A DNA stretch of 64,000 nt, from the NCBI RefSeq assembly GCF_000183665.1, contig NC_014774.1:930001-994000 (forward strand). The letters are read 5' to 3'. The notes beneath the pieces were generated by a model. The model was not told where the DNA came from. It searched no databases and saw nothing but the letters and a program-made list of their open reading frames with translations. The DNA comes from Candidatus Liberibacter solanacearum CLso-ZC1 (lineage in GTDB: Bacteria > Pseudomonadota > Alphaproteobacteria > Rhizobiales > Rhizobiaceae). Below are positions 48,569 through 57,981 of the stretch, in pieces; position 1 is the first letter of the stretch, and every line of letters begins with the position of its first letter. Made by a program: the position numbers and the translations under genes.

Positions 48569-49339
48569 ATGAAAAATTCTTCAGTAAATTCAAAAGATTC
48601 AAAAAAAAACAATATTATTATACAAATAAAATTATTAAATAAATGGTACGGCCATTTTCATGCATTACGTGATATTAATCTCAATGTAGTACGTGGCGAA
48701 CGCGTTATTATTGCAGGACCTTCAGGATCAGGAAAATCAACTCTGATTCGCTGCATTAATCATATTGAAAAACATCAGGAAGGAGAAATAATTATTGATG
48801 GAATCCCTCTTAACAGTGATGTCAGAAATATTGATGAAGTTCGTCGTGATATTGGTATGGTTTTCCAACATTTCAACCTTTTTCCTAATCTTAGTATCTT
48901 GGATAATTGTACCCTTGGTCCTATTTGGGTTCGAAAAATGCCTAAAAAAGAAGCAGAAGAGCTTGCAATGCACTACCTAGAAAAGGTCAAAATTGCTGAC
49001 AAAGCACAGAGATCATCTCTTTTATTATCTGGAGGAGAAAACCAGCGTGCTGCCATTGCACGTTCTTTATGTATGAAGCCAAAAGTTATGTTGTTTGATG
49101 AACCTACTTCTGCATTAGATCCTGAGATGGTAAAAGAAGTCTTAGATACAATGATTGAACTTGCGGAAGAAGGAATGACCATGATTTGTGTTACTCATGA
49201 AATGGGTTTTGCTCGTCAAGTTGCTAATAGGATTGTATTTATGGATCAGGGACAAATTGTTGAACAAAACAATCCGGAAGAATTTTTCAACAATCCTCAA
49301 CATGAAAGAACAAAAGCTTTCTTAAGCCAAATAATTTAG
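48569..49339 (+). CDS. aapP: General L-amino-acid ABC transporter, ATP-binding protein
   Basis: 256-aa ATPase that powers the importer. Walker [15 protein letters not shown]-loop FQHFNLFPN, signature [16 protein letters not shown], Walker [16 protein letters not shown] and the switch His in VTHEMGFA are all present; the signature has Glu where Gln is usual (GGENQR vs GGQQQR). It closes the operon 15 bases after aapM. Confidence 0.96.
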   Translation: MKNSSVNSKDSKKNNIIIQIKLLNKWYGHFHALRDINLNVVRGERVIIAGPSGSGKSTLIRCINHIEKHQEGEIIIDGIPLNSDVRNIDEVRRDIGMVFQHFNLFPNLSILDNCTLGPIWVRKMPKKEAEELAMHYLEKVKIADKAQRSSLLLSGGENQRAAIARSLCMKPKVMLFDEPTSALDPEMVKEVLDTMIELAEEGMTMICVTHEMGFARQVANRIVFMDQGQIVEQNNPEEFFNNPQHERTKAFLSQII

Positions 49340-49486
49340 TAGTTCAATTGTGATAAGTTACATGTCTGTAAGGATTTTTTGTTATAATAAACTAATTAAA
49401 ATATTTTTTTATATAATTAAGGATTATATCTTGATTAGTAATAATATATATGAAATATACATGTAAACTATGTGCTTATATGGTTT

Positions 49487-49563
49487 CGGAGTGTAGCGCA
49501 GCTTGGTAGCGCATCTGGTTTGGGACCAGGGGGTCGGGAGTTCGAATCTCTCCACTCCGACCA
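49487..49563 (+). tRNA. tRNA-Pro (TGG)
   Basis: 77-base cloverleaf with encoded CCA: acceptor CGGAGTG/CACTCCG, anticodon TGG at 49521-49523, T-loop GTTCGAATC. Follows the amino-acid importer operon and precedes the NDUFS4-like gene. Confidence 0.96.
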
Positions 49564-49618
49564 CGTATTAGTATTTTACTGGAATATACTATATAGAGCA
49601 ATAAGATTGAGATCATAG

Positions 49619-49930
49619 ATGATGTTAGCAAGAATTTATAATAAAAGTAAATCTTCTACTCAATCAGGGAAAAAAGGTAGAACAGGAAAATGGGTTCTGG
49701 AGTTTGAAAGACAGATTGCTCCTTATATTGAACCTCTTTTAGGTTATACTTCTTCTAAAGACACGCTTCAACAAGTAAAACTTTTTTTCTTATCCCTAGA
49801 AGAAGCGGAAAAATATGCAAAAGATCATGAGATTCAATATCATGTAATCCCATTACATAAAGAATCACAAAAAAAAATCTCTTATCAAAATAATTTCTCA
49901 TATAATCGTCTTGAACCATGGACTCATTAA
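49619..49930 (+). CDS. NADH dehydrogenase-associated subunit, NDUFS4-like (ETC_C1)
   Basis: 103-aa protein of the ETC complex I subunit family, the bacterial counterpart of mitochondrial NDUFS4. Signature: LARIYNKSKSSTQSG, TGKWVLEFER, LGYTSSKDTLQQVKLFFLSLEEAEKYAKDH, then YHVIP. It is expected to sit on the NADH dehydrogenase arm of complex I. In Rhizobiales this gene is often found next to a tRNA-Pro, as here. Complex I genes themselves are not in the window. Confidence 0.86.
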   Translation: MMLARIYNKSKSSTQSGKKGRTGKWVLEFERQIAPYIEPLLGYTSSKDTLQQVKLFFLSLEEAEKYAKDHEIQYHVIPLHKESQKKISYQNNFSYNRLEPWTH

Positions 49931-49955
49931 GATAATTTTAATATTATGACAACTC

Positions 49956-50031
49956 GGCTCCTTAGCTCAGTGGATAGAGCGCCTGCCTTCTAAGCAGGAT
50001 GTCGCAGGTTCGAATCCTGCAGGGGTCACCA
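49956..50031 (+). tRNA. tRNA-Arg (TCT)
   Basis: 76-base cloverleaf with encoded CCA, anticodon TCT at 49989-49991. The acceptor stem has two G-U pairs. A decayed phage lysozyme gene begins about 100 bases beyond the 3' end; no repeat of the tRNA end was found as an att site. Confidence 0.94.
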
Positions 50032-50133
50032 CTAAAAATATAAACGATTGATTTAAAGGTATTTTTTATATAAGTTGGTCTTACCTTTTAAGAAAGTGCG
50101 ACTAACGCTAGTAATTCATAATCATGTTTTTAT

Positions 50134-50556
50134 CTAATTTTTCAACAACAGCTCTGCTTCAACCTCTCCCCTCAATACCAATCCGTTGAGCTTTTTGCCA
50201 CCAGCAAAAACCCATTTTCGTATTTCATGAGAAGCAGTAACCCAATCTTCAGCATCTACACATTTCCTTAAAGCGCTTGCCCGATATCTTCCAATTCCAA
50301 AATTAAAAACAAAATCTCCAATAGCCGATATGCGGTTTTCACCAGCATGAATAAGAATCGGAGAAACGGTAAATACTTGGCTTAAGCACTTCGAAACATC
50401 CCATTTAAGAAGATCATCTGCTTGTTGTTCAGTTATGGCCAAGTTCTCAAAAACATCATTTCCAGTATGGCCATAACCGATAGTCCAAATGCCAGCAGAA
50501 CATCGATAAGCTGTTAGGCGAAGTCCTGCAAATCTTTTGATTAAATCAAGAAGAGG
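50134..50556 (-). pseudogene. Phage lysozyme (GH24) pseudogene, catalytic Glu lost, no start codon
   Basis: The minus-strand frame opens after a TAA at 50559-50557 and gives PLLDLIKRFAGLRLTAYRCS and then AGIWTIGYGHTGNDV, matching the start of T4-type lysozyme-like endolysins (usual pattern RFEGLRL.AY). Here the Glu that attacks the glycosidic bond is Ala (KRFAGL). No ATG, GTG or TTG precedes the conserved part; the first ATG is at 50442, inside the domain. The C-terminal part (IGDFVFNFGIGRYRASALRK, GLVLRGEVEAELLL) is intact. So it is a dead or domesticated lysozyme. The region may be another prophage remnant. Confidence 0.75.
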
Positions 50557-50651
50557 TTACGAATAGATAAAAAATGCAATTTTCAATTACTAGACTATTT
50601 CACTCAGGTGTGTTGTAAAATATTTTTTTATTTTTAAAACCAAAGAGTTTA

Positions 50652-51125
50652 ATGATGATATCAAAAAAAATTGCATTGACTTCCATACTGTTGTCATCGT
50701 CTGTATGGTTAAATGGTTGTGATTTGTTAGAATCTGAATCTCATAACACTCCTGCGAAGATAGCTCAAATACCAATAGCAAATACTTCTTGTAGTAAAAG
50801 TACAGAAGAACCAAAAACACCAAAGGATTCTCTCGATTTTTCGACGCTCTTAAAACTAAGCCCTCAAGATGCAACCAATATACTAAGAATGCATCCTAGT
50901 AAGGAAATTTACGAGTTTCTTGGGCACAATCATCATAGTATTACTCAAGCTGAGCAACAATTTTTAGATGCAAGAAAAAAATACATGTTAAATCCTAAAG
51001 ATAAAAATGCGGAAAAATATAAAGATGAAACTGAAGCATACTTCAATAAAGTACACACATTGGACGAGATAATAGAATCGACAATAAGGTACAGAGGAAC
51101 CATTTATGGTGAAAAAAGATTATAG
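50652..51125 (+). CDS. Lipoprotein of unknown function (157 aa)
   Basis: Signal MMISKKIALTSILLSSSVWL then a lipobox LNGC; mature DLLESESHNTPAKIAQIP. The rest is soluble and charged, with a run of Asp/Lys helices (HSITQAEQQFLDARKKYML, KDKNAEKYKDETEAYFNKV). I do not recognise the family. It lies between a lysozyme relic and a decayed lipoprotein relic, so it may be part of a decayed phage or island. Start 50652 is the first of two adjacent ATGs; there is no strong ribosome-binding site. Confidence 0.6.
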   Translation: MMISKKIALTSILLSSSVWLNGCDLLESESHNTPAKIAQIPIANTSCSKSTEEPKTPKDSLDFSTLLKLSPQDATNILRMHPSKEIYEFLGHNHHSITQAEQQFLDARKKYMLNPKDKNAEKYKDETEAYFNKVHTLDEIIESTIRYRGTIYGEKRL

Positions 51126-51159
51126 AATATAATTAAAAATATTTAAGGAGTTTAAACAA

Positions 51160-51404
51160 ATGATGGACATCAAGAAACTAGGTTTATAGCCTCTACGATA
51201 GCGATGTTGTCAGTAACCGCAACATTAAGTGGTTGTGGTTAAACTCCTAAGACCGCAACTGCTGCTGAATTACGGTCTAAAGCAGATAAACTAAAGGCAG
51301 CAGCAGAGAAAGCAGATAAAGAAGAGAAGCCAAGGATACAAGCGATAATCTCTTGTGTGAATGGGGCAAGGAGTAATAAAGGATCAGTTGTTATTATTCC
51401 CTAG
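51160..51404 (+). pseudogene. Small lipoprotein pseudogene (frameshift plus stop after the lipobox)
   Basis: ATG at 51160 has AAGGAG nine bases upstream, then MMDIKKLGL and a stop. In the next frame the signal continues as FIASTIAMLSVTATLSGCG and hits a TAA right after the lipobox Cys-Gly. After that stop the frame carries TPKTATAAELRSKADKLKAA, a helix very like the Ala/Lys tails of the lipoproteins at 34 kb, ending at a stop at 51404. So it is a dead relative of that family or of a phage lipoprotein. Confidence 0.65.
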
Positions 51405-51575
51405 GGCGTACCTCTTTATTATGTAAGTTGTTGGCTTGAAATTATTTTTATGTTACGGATATTTCCTCCTTTTATTATAGGGAAGACGGTTTATTCAATA
51501 ATAATTTTGTTTCAATTTATCATTTTAAAACTAATCCTTGTAGCTTTCTTCTCCCTGAAAAATCAATCTTATATC

Positions 51576-53366
51576 TCAATGATTCTCTACAGGAGCCGCA
51601 TCTAATACACGTAGTTGGGCACGCTTACTTCCTCTCCAATGATTGACACATAAATGACCGATTACGTGCATCCATTTCCCATGAGATTGCATTAAAAATT
51701 CACCTAGAGGAGTTCCATAGACACGAAAAGCAATTCCTTGCAAAACCTCTGAATCTTGCGATTTGAATGTCATTTGCAAATGATTCAATTTAACAATACG
51801 GACATTCTCTAACTTATGACTAGGGAACGCAAAGACAGGGCGCGGGTTTCCCGAACCATAAGGCCCCGCTGATTCAAGCATCTCAATTAATTTGATATTC
51901 ACAGCAGAAGCATTGAGAGCACCATCTATTTTTAAAACTGGCATTGATACTAATGAAGACATCCTCTTATTTGCAAATGCTTGGAAAAAATCACGCAATC
52001 GATTAAAATTTACACGTTCTACAGTCAAACCAGCTGCCATAGCATGTCCTCCACCTTTTAACAAAATACCTTCTTCAAATGCAAAAGAAACCATTTTACC
52101 AATATCAAAACCTTCAATGGAGCGTCCCGAACCAATACCCTTTCCACTTTCATCAAAAGAAATGGCAAAAGATGGTCGATCAAACTTTTCTTTTAAACGC
52201 GCAGCCAACAATCCTACAATACCAGGATGCCATTGATCTCCTGCCACCACGATAATAGAAGCTTGTTGCATATGTTCATATTGAGCTAGAACTTCAACTT
52301 CCGCCTGCTCTAACATTGCAGATTCCATCAAACGACGATTCTGATTGAGCACATCTAACTTCATCGCAATCGCTTCAAGCTCTTGCGGATCATCTGATAT
52401 TAACAAACGACTTCCAAGATTAGCTTCCCCTATACGCCCCCCTGCATTGATGCATGGGCCTATCATGAATCCTAAATTATCAGCTGTTATTGGAGCAGAA
52501 AGATTAATGCGTTCAATTAATGCTTTTAGCCCTGGATTCCCTTGCTTGCGAGAAACCAGCAAACCTTTGGTAACATATGCTCTATTTAAATCGATTAAAG
52601 GAACAACGTCACATACCGTTGCAAGAGCCACAAGATCTAACAAAGACAATAGATCAAAATATTTGATCGGAATTTTATTATCTTGCTGCAGAATACGACA
52701 AATCATTACCAATACAAGAAAAACAACTCCAGCAGCACATAAATGACCTTGCCCAGACAAATCATCCGAACGATTTGGATTGACTAATGCATATGCAGGG
52801 GTTTCTTCTGTTTTCATTTGATGATGGTCAATAACAATCACATCAATCCCTTGATTAGAAGAAAATTGCAAAGCTTCATGGCTTGTAGAGCCACAATCTA
52901 CTGTAATAATCAGCTGCGCTCCCTCATCGATGATTTTTTTCATAAGATCCGGGTTAGGTCCATATCCATCCAAAATACGGTCTGGTATATACATGTTAGA
53001 ATCAACACCATAATACGAGAAAAATCGCATCATTAAAGCAACTGAAGCAGCACCATCTACATCATAGTCACCCAAAATAGCAATTTTTTCAGAATTATAA
53101 ATTGCTTGGACAATCCGACGCGCAGCTTTATCACAATCGGTCAACGTCAGAGGATTAGGCATGAGAGAACGAATAGAAGGATTTAAAAATTCTTCAGCAC
53201 AATCAATAGAAACATGACGACCAACCAAAACACGAGCAACAAGATCAGGAATTGCATGTTTTTGAGTTATCGCAAGAGCACGGTTTATTTCCTCTTGCCC
53301 CAATAAAGATAACCATCGAAATCCTGAAATAGAACGCTCTACCCCTAAAAAAGCCTGATAATTCAT
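51576..53366 (-). CDS. recJ: Single-stranded-DNA exonuclease RecJ
   Basis: 596 aa, 5'-to-3' exonuclease for recombination and mismatch repair. DHH-family motifs: ILGDYDVDGAASVALMMRF (residues about 95-115), LIITVDCGST, IDVIVIDHHQMK (DHH), and the DHHA1 part GGGHAMAAGLTVERV. All metal-binding Asp and His residues are present. In relatives it often follows hom and glpX; here the DNA between hom and recJ is about 290 bases and shows no glpX. Confidence 0.95.
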   Translation of the reverse strand: MNYQAFLGVERSISGFRWLSLLGQEEINRALAITQKHAIPDLVARVLVGRHVSIDCAEEFLNPSIRSLMPNPLTLTDCDKAARRIVQAIYNSEKIAILGDYDVDGAASVALMMRFFSYYGVDSNMYIPDRILDGYGPNPDLMKKIIDEGAQLIITVDCGSTSHEALQFSSNQGIDVIVIDHHQMKTEETPAYALVNPNRSDDLSGQGHLCAAGVVFLVLVMICRILQQDNKIPIKYFDLLSLLDLVALATVCDVVPLIDLNRAYVTKGLLVSRKQGNPGLKALIERINLSAPITADNLGFMIGPCINAGGRIGEANLGSRLLISDDPQELEAIAMKLDVLNQNRRLMESAMLEQAEVEVLAQYEHMQQASIIVVAGDQWHPGIVGLLAARLKEKFDRPSFAISFDESGKGIGSGRSIEGFDIGKMVSFAFEEGILLKGGGHAMAAGLTVERVNFNRLRDFFQAFANKRMSSLVSMPVLKIDGALNASAVNIKLIEMLESAGPYGSGNPRPVFAFPSHKLENVRIVKLNHLQMTFKSQDSEVLQGIAFRVYGTPLGEFLMQSHGKWMHVIGHLCVNHWRGSKRAQLRVLDAAPVENH

Positions 53367-53655
53367 GATTTATTCCTACAATAAAAATAAAACCCTATAT
53401 GCATAATAGATTAAGAGGCATCTTTGAGATTATAAAATAAACAAAAACGCAAAGATTCTATATGTAATCCATATGCAAAAGATGTCAAAATGCCCTTTGG
53501 GTACGAATAATTAACGCAATGAACCAATCGAAAAAAAGATATTTATAATATTTGACAAAAGAAAAAGAGTGCCGACAATTATTTGAAATCCATCGGTTGA
53601 GCCGTATTGTTTTCTAAAAGATGATCTATTATTCCTGCTGAACATCTGTTTTTTA

Positions 53656-54960
53656 TCAAAGATTTTCAATACAAATAACACGAGAATATTGTATAACATC
53701 ACTTTTATCGTTAATGCATTGAATTGCATTATGAATAGATATTCCTGAAACCTCATGTGTTATCATAAAAACAGAGCACTCTTGAGAATTTTCATCTTGA
53801 TGCGGACAAGTTAATAAACGAAAGAAAATGTGAAAATCAGCCATTTGAGCAATAATTTTATCTAAAACACCCTCATCATTACGTATTTTTAGACGAATAA
53901 AATACTCTTTTTCCTGTTCATATGCATTATTACACTGACCGATCAAAGTAGAGGATACATTACCCAAAGCCAAAGAAACCGACTTTTCTGTATCAATTTT
54001 AGCAATATTACAAATATTATCCAATACTGCAGAAGCCGTCGGATTTCCGCCGGCACCAGGCCCAATCATCACTAATTTACCCAATACCTCTGTTTCAATA
54101 ACTACTGCATTGGTTATTCCATCCACTAAAGCCATAGTGGAATCAGATTTCAATAAAGCTGGGTACACATATCTTACGATTTTCTCATCTTTGCGCTGAG
54201 CAATGGCTAAAAGTTTAATATCATAACCAAAATCGGCAGCAACCCTGACATCTTCTAGAGTAATACTAGAAATACCTTCACAATATATTCCCTCAACAGA
54301 TGTATTGATACCAAAGGCTATGGATGAAAGGATAGCAAGTTTATGAGTGGAATCTATTCCATTAATGTCAAATTCTGCATTGTCTTCAGCATAGCCACAT
54401 CTTTTAGCTTCATCCAAACACTCTTCAAAAGACAATTCCATCTTATTCATATGCGAAAGCATATAATTACACGTCCCATTTATGATTCCATAAATACGAT
54501 TAATTTTATCATATTCCACATAATCTTTCAAAACTTTGATAACAGGGATTCCACCAGCTACAGCCGCTTCAAAACTAAGAGTTGTTTTATTTTGTTGCGC
54601 TAATAAGGATAAATCCACGCCATGATTTGCTATCAATGCTTTGTTAGCGGTCACTACGTGACATCCTCGAATTAAAGCGACACGCACAGAATCATAAGCA
54701 GGATAACCTTTTCCACCTATAACCTCAACGAATACATCAATATCCGCTTTATCAGCCATCACAATAGGATCATCAAACCATTCGGCATCGACAAGATCTA
54801 TACCCCTATCAATATTTCTATCACGTGCACTAATAGCAGAAACGACGAACGAAAGATGGTCAGTACCTTTTAATCTCTCCTCTCTTTCTTGAATAATTTT
54901 AATCAAGGAAGATCCTACTGTTCCCAGCCCTGCAACACCAATTCTTAAAACATTTTCCAT
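53656..54960 (-). CDS. hom: Homoserine dehydrogenase
   Basis: NAD(P)-dependent reduction of aspartate semialdehyde, the branch toward threonine and methionine. 434 aa. N-terminal Rossmann GVAGLGTVGSSLIKII, catalytic region GTCNYMLSHM..MELSFEECLDEAKRCGYAE, and a C-terminal ACT domain (about 350-425, YFIRLKIRNDEGVLDKIIAQMA), the usual feedback site. The ACT tail is short and ends VICIENL. It is alone on the minus strand, about 290 bases upstream of recJ. Confidence 0.95.
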   Translation of the reverse strand: MENVLRIGVAGLGTVGSSLIKIIQEREERLKGTDHLSFVVSAISARDRNIDRGIDLVDAEWFDDPIVMADKADIDVFVEVIGGKGYPAYDSVRVALIRGCHVVTANKALIANHGVDLSLLAQQNKTTLSFEAAVAGGIPVIKVLKDYVEYDKINRIYGIINGTCNYMLSHMNKMELSFEECLDEAKRCGYAEDNAEFDINGIDSTHKLAILSSIAFGINTSVEGIYCEGISSITLEDVRVAADFGYDIKLLAIAQRKDEKIVRYVYPALLKSDSTMALVDGITNAVVIETEVLGKLVMIGPGAGGNPTASAVLDNICNIAKIDTEKSVSLALGNVSSTLIGQCNNAYEQEKEYFIRLKIRNDEGVLDKIIAQMADFHIFFRLLTCPHQDENSQECSVFMITHEVSGISIHNAIQCINDKSDVIQYSRVICIENL

Positions 54961-55696
54961 TCAATTAACCTGCAATCCTTTAAAAATACCAAAGCAGAAA
55001 ACTTAAAAAAGCGGAAAACACATAATAGTAGAATACCACTATCGATGATAACATCATCGATTCTAAAGAAAATTTTGTCAAATTACTAGTAACTTTGTAC
55101 AACAGATATGATCTTTCTATCCATAAAATATATATTTTATCGTTCCAAAAACCCCTAAAAATATTAAGAAAGATAAGAGAAAAAATTGAGAAAATAAAGG
55201 TAATATCCTATACTTTATAGTATATATAAAATATAGAAATTATATTTGCTTTTATTAAGAATAATTTCCAAATAACATTGTAATATCATACATTTATATT
55301 TTTTATACGTATATGATTAGCATATGTTTTTTCCATCGGAAGATCTTGATATCTCTTGCCCTATATGATATAATTTTAAAAATTTTTTAGTCAAAGAATT
55401 TCTTTGTCAAATTTAAAAAAGAAATAAGAATTCGTTTTTTTAAACACTATACAAAAAAAATTATGATCTACTTTTTAGAAAAATACTTCTGTTGTTTTGA
55501 AAATCTTACGGGTATTAATGAAGAGCAGTAACTCTTAAAAGATATTATGATATGTTGTCTATCATCCATAAGCTTCGATTTGCAATCTTTTGTGAATAAA
55601 AAATATCTTTTATGTACAATAAACAATGATATATGATGCTATAGATGTAATACAGACAATTTTTTCATGATCTTTTCACAATGGATAATAAATATC
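54961..55696. other. Spacer between hom and map
   Basis: About 735 bases, AT-rich, divergent between the two genes. No supported gene or RNA. Promoters in both directions should be here. Confidence 0.4.
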
Positions 55697-56521
55697 ATGT
55701 CATCTTCTTCATTAAAAAAATCAAAAACCATCAACATATACACATCAGAAGAACTTGAAGGTATACGCAATGCATGTAGCGTAGTTGCTCGTTGCCTTGA
55801 TTCTTTAACATCCATGATACAACCTAAAATAACCACTGAAGAAATTAATGATTTTGTTTACCAATTTGGAATAAAAAATAATGCAATTCCTGCTACTCTC
55901 AATTATCGAGGCTACAGAAAATCATGCTGTACCTCTGTCAATCATGTTGTATGCCACGGAATACCTTCAAACAAAGAACTACGTGATGGAGATATTATCA
56001 ATGTCGATGTTACTTACATTGTCGATGGTTGGCACGGCGATAGTAGCCGTATGTATCCAGTGGGAAAAATAAAACGATCAGCAGAAAGACTGCTCCAAGT
56101 CACCTATGAAGCTCTCTATAAAGGAATCGCAGCAGTAAAACTAAATGGAAATATAACCGACATTGGAAAAGCAATACAACAATACGCCCATAGTGAAAAT
56201 TATTCTATAGTTGAAGTTTTTTGTGGACATGGCATAGGACGATGTTTTCATGAAAATCCAGAAATCCTGCACTTTTATGATCCACTTTACCCTTCTGATG
56301 AAATAAAATTTCAAGAAGGCATGGTATTTACCATTGAACCAATGTTGAATTTAGGAAGCGCTTCTGTCAAGGTTCTCTCCGATGGATGGACCGCAGTAAC
56401 ACGAGACCAATCTTTATCCGCACAATATGAACATACAATCGCCATTACTAAAAAAGGATGTGAAATTTTTACATTATCTCCCAATAACTTAGGAAGACCG
56501 GGCATCCCTCCCATTCAATGA
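55697..56521 (+). CDS. map: Methionine aminopeptidase, type I
   Basis: Removes the initiator methionine. From the ATG at 55697 it is 274 aa; the frame is open 10 codons further upstream, but rhizobial MAPs start here (SSSSLKKSKTINIYTSEELE). The metal ligands are all present: Asp in NVDVTYIVDGWHGDSSRMYP (two Asp), His in GHGIGRCFHENPEI, Glu in FTIEPML and QYEHTIAIT. The His in VNHVVCHGIP is the substrate-binding one. It is followed by radC 24 bases after its stop, a conserved order. Confidence 0.96.
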   Translation: MSSSSLKKSKTINIYTSEELEGIRNACSVVARCLDSLTSMIQPKITTEEINDFVYQFGIKNNAIPATLNYRGYRKSCCTSVNHVVCHGIPSNKELRDGDIINVDVTYIVDGWHGDSSRMYPVGKIKRSAERLLQVTYEALYKGIAAVKLNGNITDIGKAIQQYAHSENYSIVEVFCGHGIGRCFHENPEILHFYDPLYPSDEIKFQEGMVFTIEPMLNLGSASVKVLSDGWTAVTRDQSLSAQYEHTIAITKKGCEIFTLSPNNLGRPGIPPIQ

Positions 56522-56545
56522 ATTTTATAATTGAAAGTTTTTCTA

Positions 56546-57244
56546 ATGAGTAAACGCTCTGCAAAAGATTTTGATATAGATTGTATCGGACATCGCAATC
56601 GTCTTCGAGATCGTTTCCTGCAAGGAGGAGACTCTGCATTAGCTGATTATGAAATACTTGAGTTAATTCTTTTTAAGCTTATTCCACGTCGAGATACTAA
56701 ATCTATTGCCAAAGCACTTCTAAAACGCTTCATCACATTAGGAGGAGTATTTGGAGCGCCATTACACCTTTTACAAGAAATTGAAGGAATTGGTAAAACA
56801 GCTGCCCTAGAACTAAAGTTAATATCAGTTGCATCCCAACGCATTTTAAAAAGTAAATTAATTAATCAAAAGATTCTGAATTCTTGGTCAACTTTGCTTG
56901 ACTATTGCAAAATAACATTAGCTCACGAAGAACGTGAGCAATTCCGTATATTGTTTCTCAATAAACATGACGTGTTAATCGCAGACGAAATACAAAGTCG
57001 AGGAACCATAGATCATGTTCCTGTGTATCTACGTGAAATTGTCTATCGTTGTTTAGAACTTTCCGCATCTTCTATAATATTGGTTCACAATCATCCCAGT
57101 GGGAATCCAAATCCTTCAAATGCTGATATTGGAATGACCCAAAATATTATATCCACCCTTACCCCCCTCAATATCACCGTTCATGACCATATTATTATTG
57201 GAAAAGATGAATTTGTGAGTTTTAAAGGACTGAGAATAATATGA
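56546..57244 (+). CDS. radC: RadC-family JAB/MPN protein
   Basis: 232 aa from the ATG at 56546; a TTG at 56531 keeps the frame open but has no ribosome-binding site. A helix-hairpin-helix part lies in the first 100 residues ([19 protein letters not shown]), then the MPN(+) metalloprotease motif [18 protein letters not shown] near residue 178 with all metal ligands. The role in DNA repair is doubtful for the family. It overlaps the phosphatase gene by four bases. Confidence 0.93.
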   Translation: MSKRSAKDFDIDCIGHRNRLRDRFLQGGDSALADYEILELILFKLIPRRDTKSIAKALLKRFITLGGVFGAPLHLLQEIEGIGKTAALELKLISVASQRILKSKLINQKILNSWSTLLDYCKITLAHEEREQFRILFLNKHDVLIADEIQSRGTIDHVPVYLREIVYRCLELSASSIILVHNHPSGNPNPSNADIGMTQNIISTLTPLNITVHDHIIIGKDEFVSFKGLRII

Positions 57245-57864
57245 ACTATACTAAAAAATTAAAACAAAATATCTTCTTATCTTTCAAAATATCCCTTCTA
57301 GGATTATTCGTTATTTTTCCTATCGTATTAGGACTCTTTTGCTTCATACTAACTTCTTATACGCAGAACTTTCACGTAATAGTGCCAAATGAATTATATC
57401 GTTCTGCACAACCAACTGGCCAATTTATAGAAACTATTTGGGAAAAGCATGGAATCAAGTCTATCCTAAACCTACGTGGGGAAAATAACGAGCCTTGGTA
57501 TCGGGAAGAAGAAATGACTATACGAAATCTAGGAATACAATTAATAAATTTTCCCATTCCCGCCTCTAAAGAATTAAACAACGCAGAAATAAAAAAACTA
57601 ATTGATATCCTTAGAAAAGCTCCCAAACCCCTTCTCATACATTGTAAAGCCGGAGCAGATAGAACAGGGTTAGCTTCTGCTCTTTATCTTTATTCTATTT
57701 CTCACTATCCAAAATATAAAGCAAGCGGACAACTTTCTATATTTTACGGACATATTCCTCTTTTCGGTGCGCGCAGTATGGATATTACGTTTGAAAAATA
57801 CACAAAAGAATTCTCTAATGATCTTTATATAGAAAATGCAAAACATTTCCTCAATTTGGCGTAG
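57241..57864 (+). CDS. Tyrosine/dual-specificity phosphatase-like protein with N-terminal membrane helix
   Basis: 207 aa. The start overlaps the radC stop (ATGA), suggesting coupling. An N-terminal helix ([28 protein letters not shown], residues about 12-39) anchors it in the inner membrane. The phosphatase loop is [19 protein letters not shown] with the catalytic Cys and Arg, plus [21 protein letters not shown] for the general acid region. This is the bacterial dual-specificity-like group; the substrate could be a phosphoprotein, a lipid or an inositol phosphate. Catalytic domain faces the periplasm or cytosol depending on topology, which is not determined. Confidence 0.85.
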   Translation: MNYTKKLKQNIFLSFKISLLGLFVIFPIVLGLFCFILTSYTQNFHVIVPNELYRSAQPTGQFIETIWEKHGIKSILNLRGENNEPWYREEEMTIRNLGIQLINFPIPASKELNNAEIKKLIDILRKAPKPLLIHCKAGADRTGLASALYLYSISHYPKYKASGQLSIFYGHIPLFGARSMDITFEKYTKEFSNDLYIENAKHFLNLA

Positions 57865-57981
57865 AAAAAATCCACCTAATTAATATTTTTTACAACAAAG
57901 ATCTTAGTCGATAAATATTTGATAAATACCATGCCAGTTATCCACTTGATAAAAGATCAGGATAGGTATTGTATGCAAAAA

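Noticed and set aside
49956..51575. Attachment-site duplicate of the tRNA-Arg 3' end
   Set aside because: I scanned downstream for the conserved GGTTCGAATCCTGC and the terminal GGGGTCACC and found no repeat, so phage integration at this tRNA is only suspected.
51892..52746. Long plus-strand frames across recJ
   Set aside because: They are antisense shadows of a well-supported recJ gene and have no start sites or motifs of their own.
53511..53756. 81-codon minus-strand frame overlapping the hom 3' end
   Set aside because: Overlaps hom in another frame; the hydrophobic tail is not a known family and it shows no glpX similarity.
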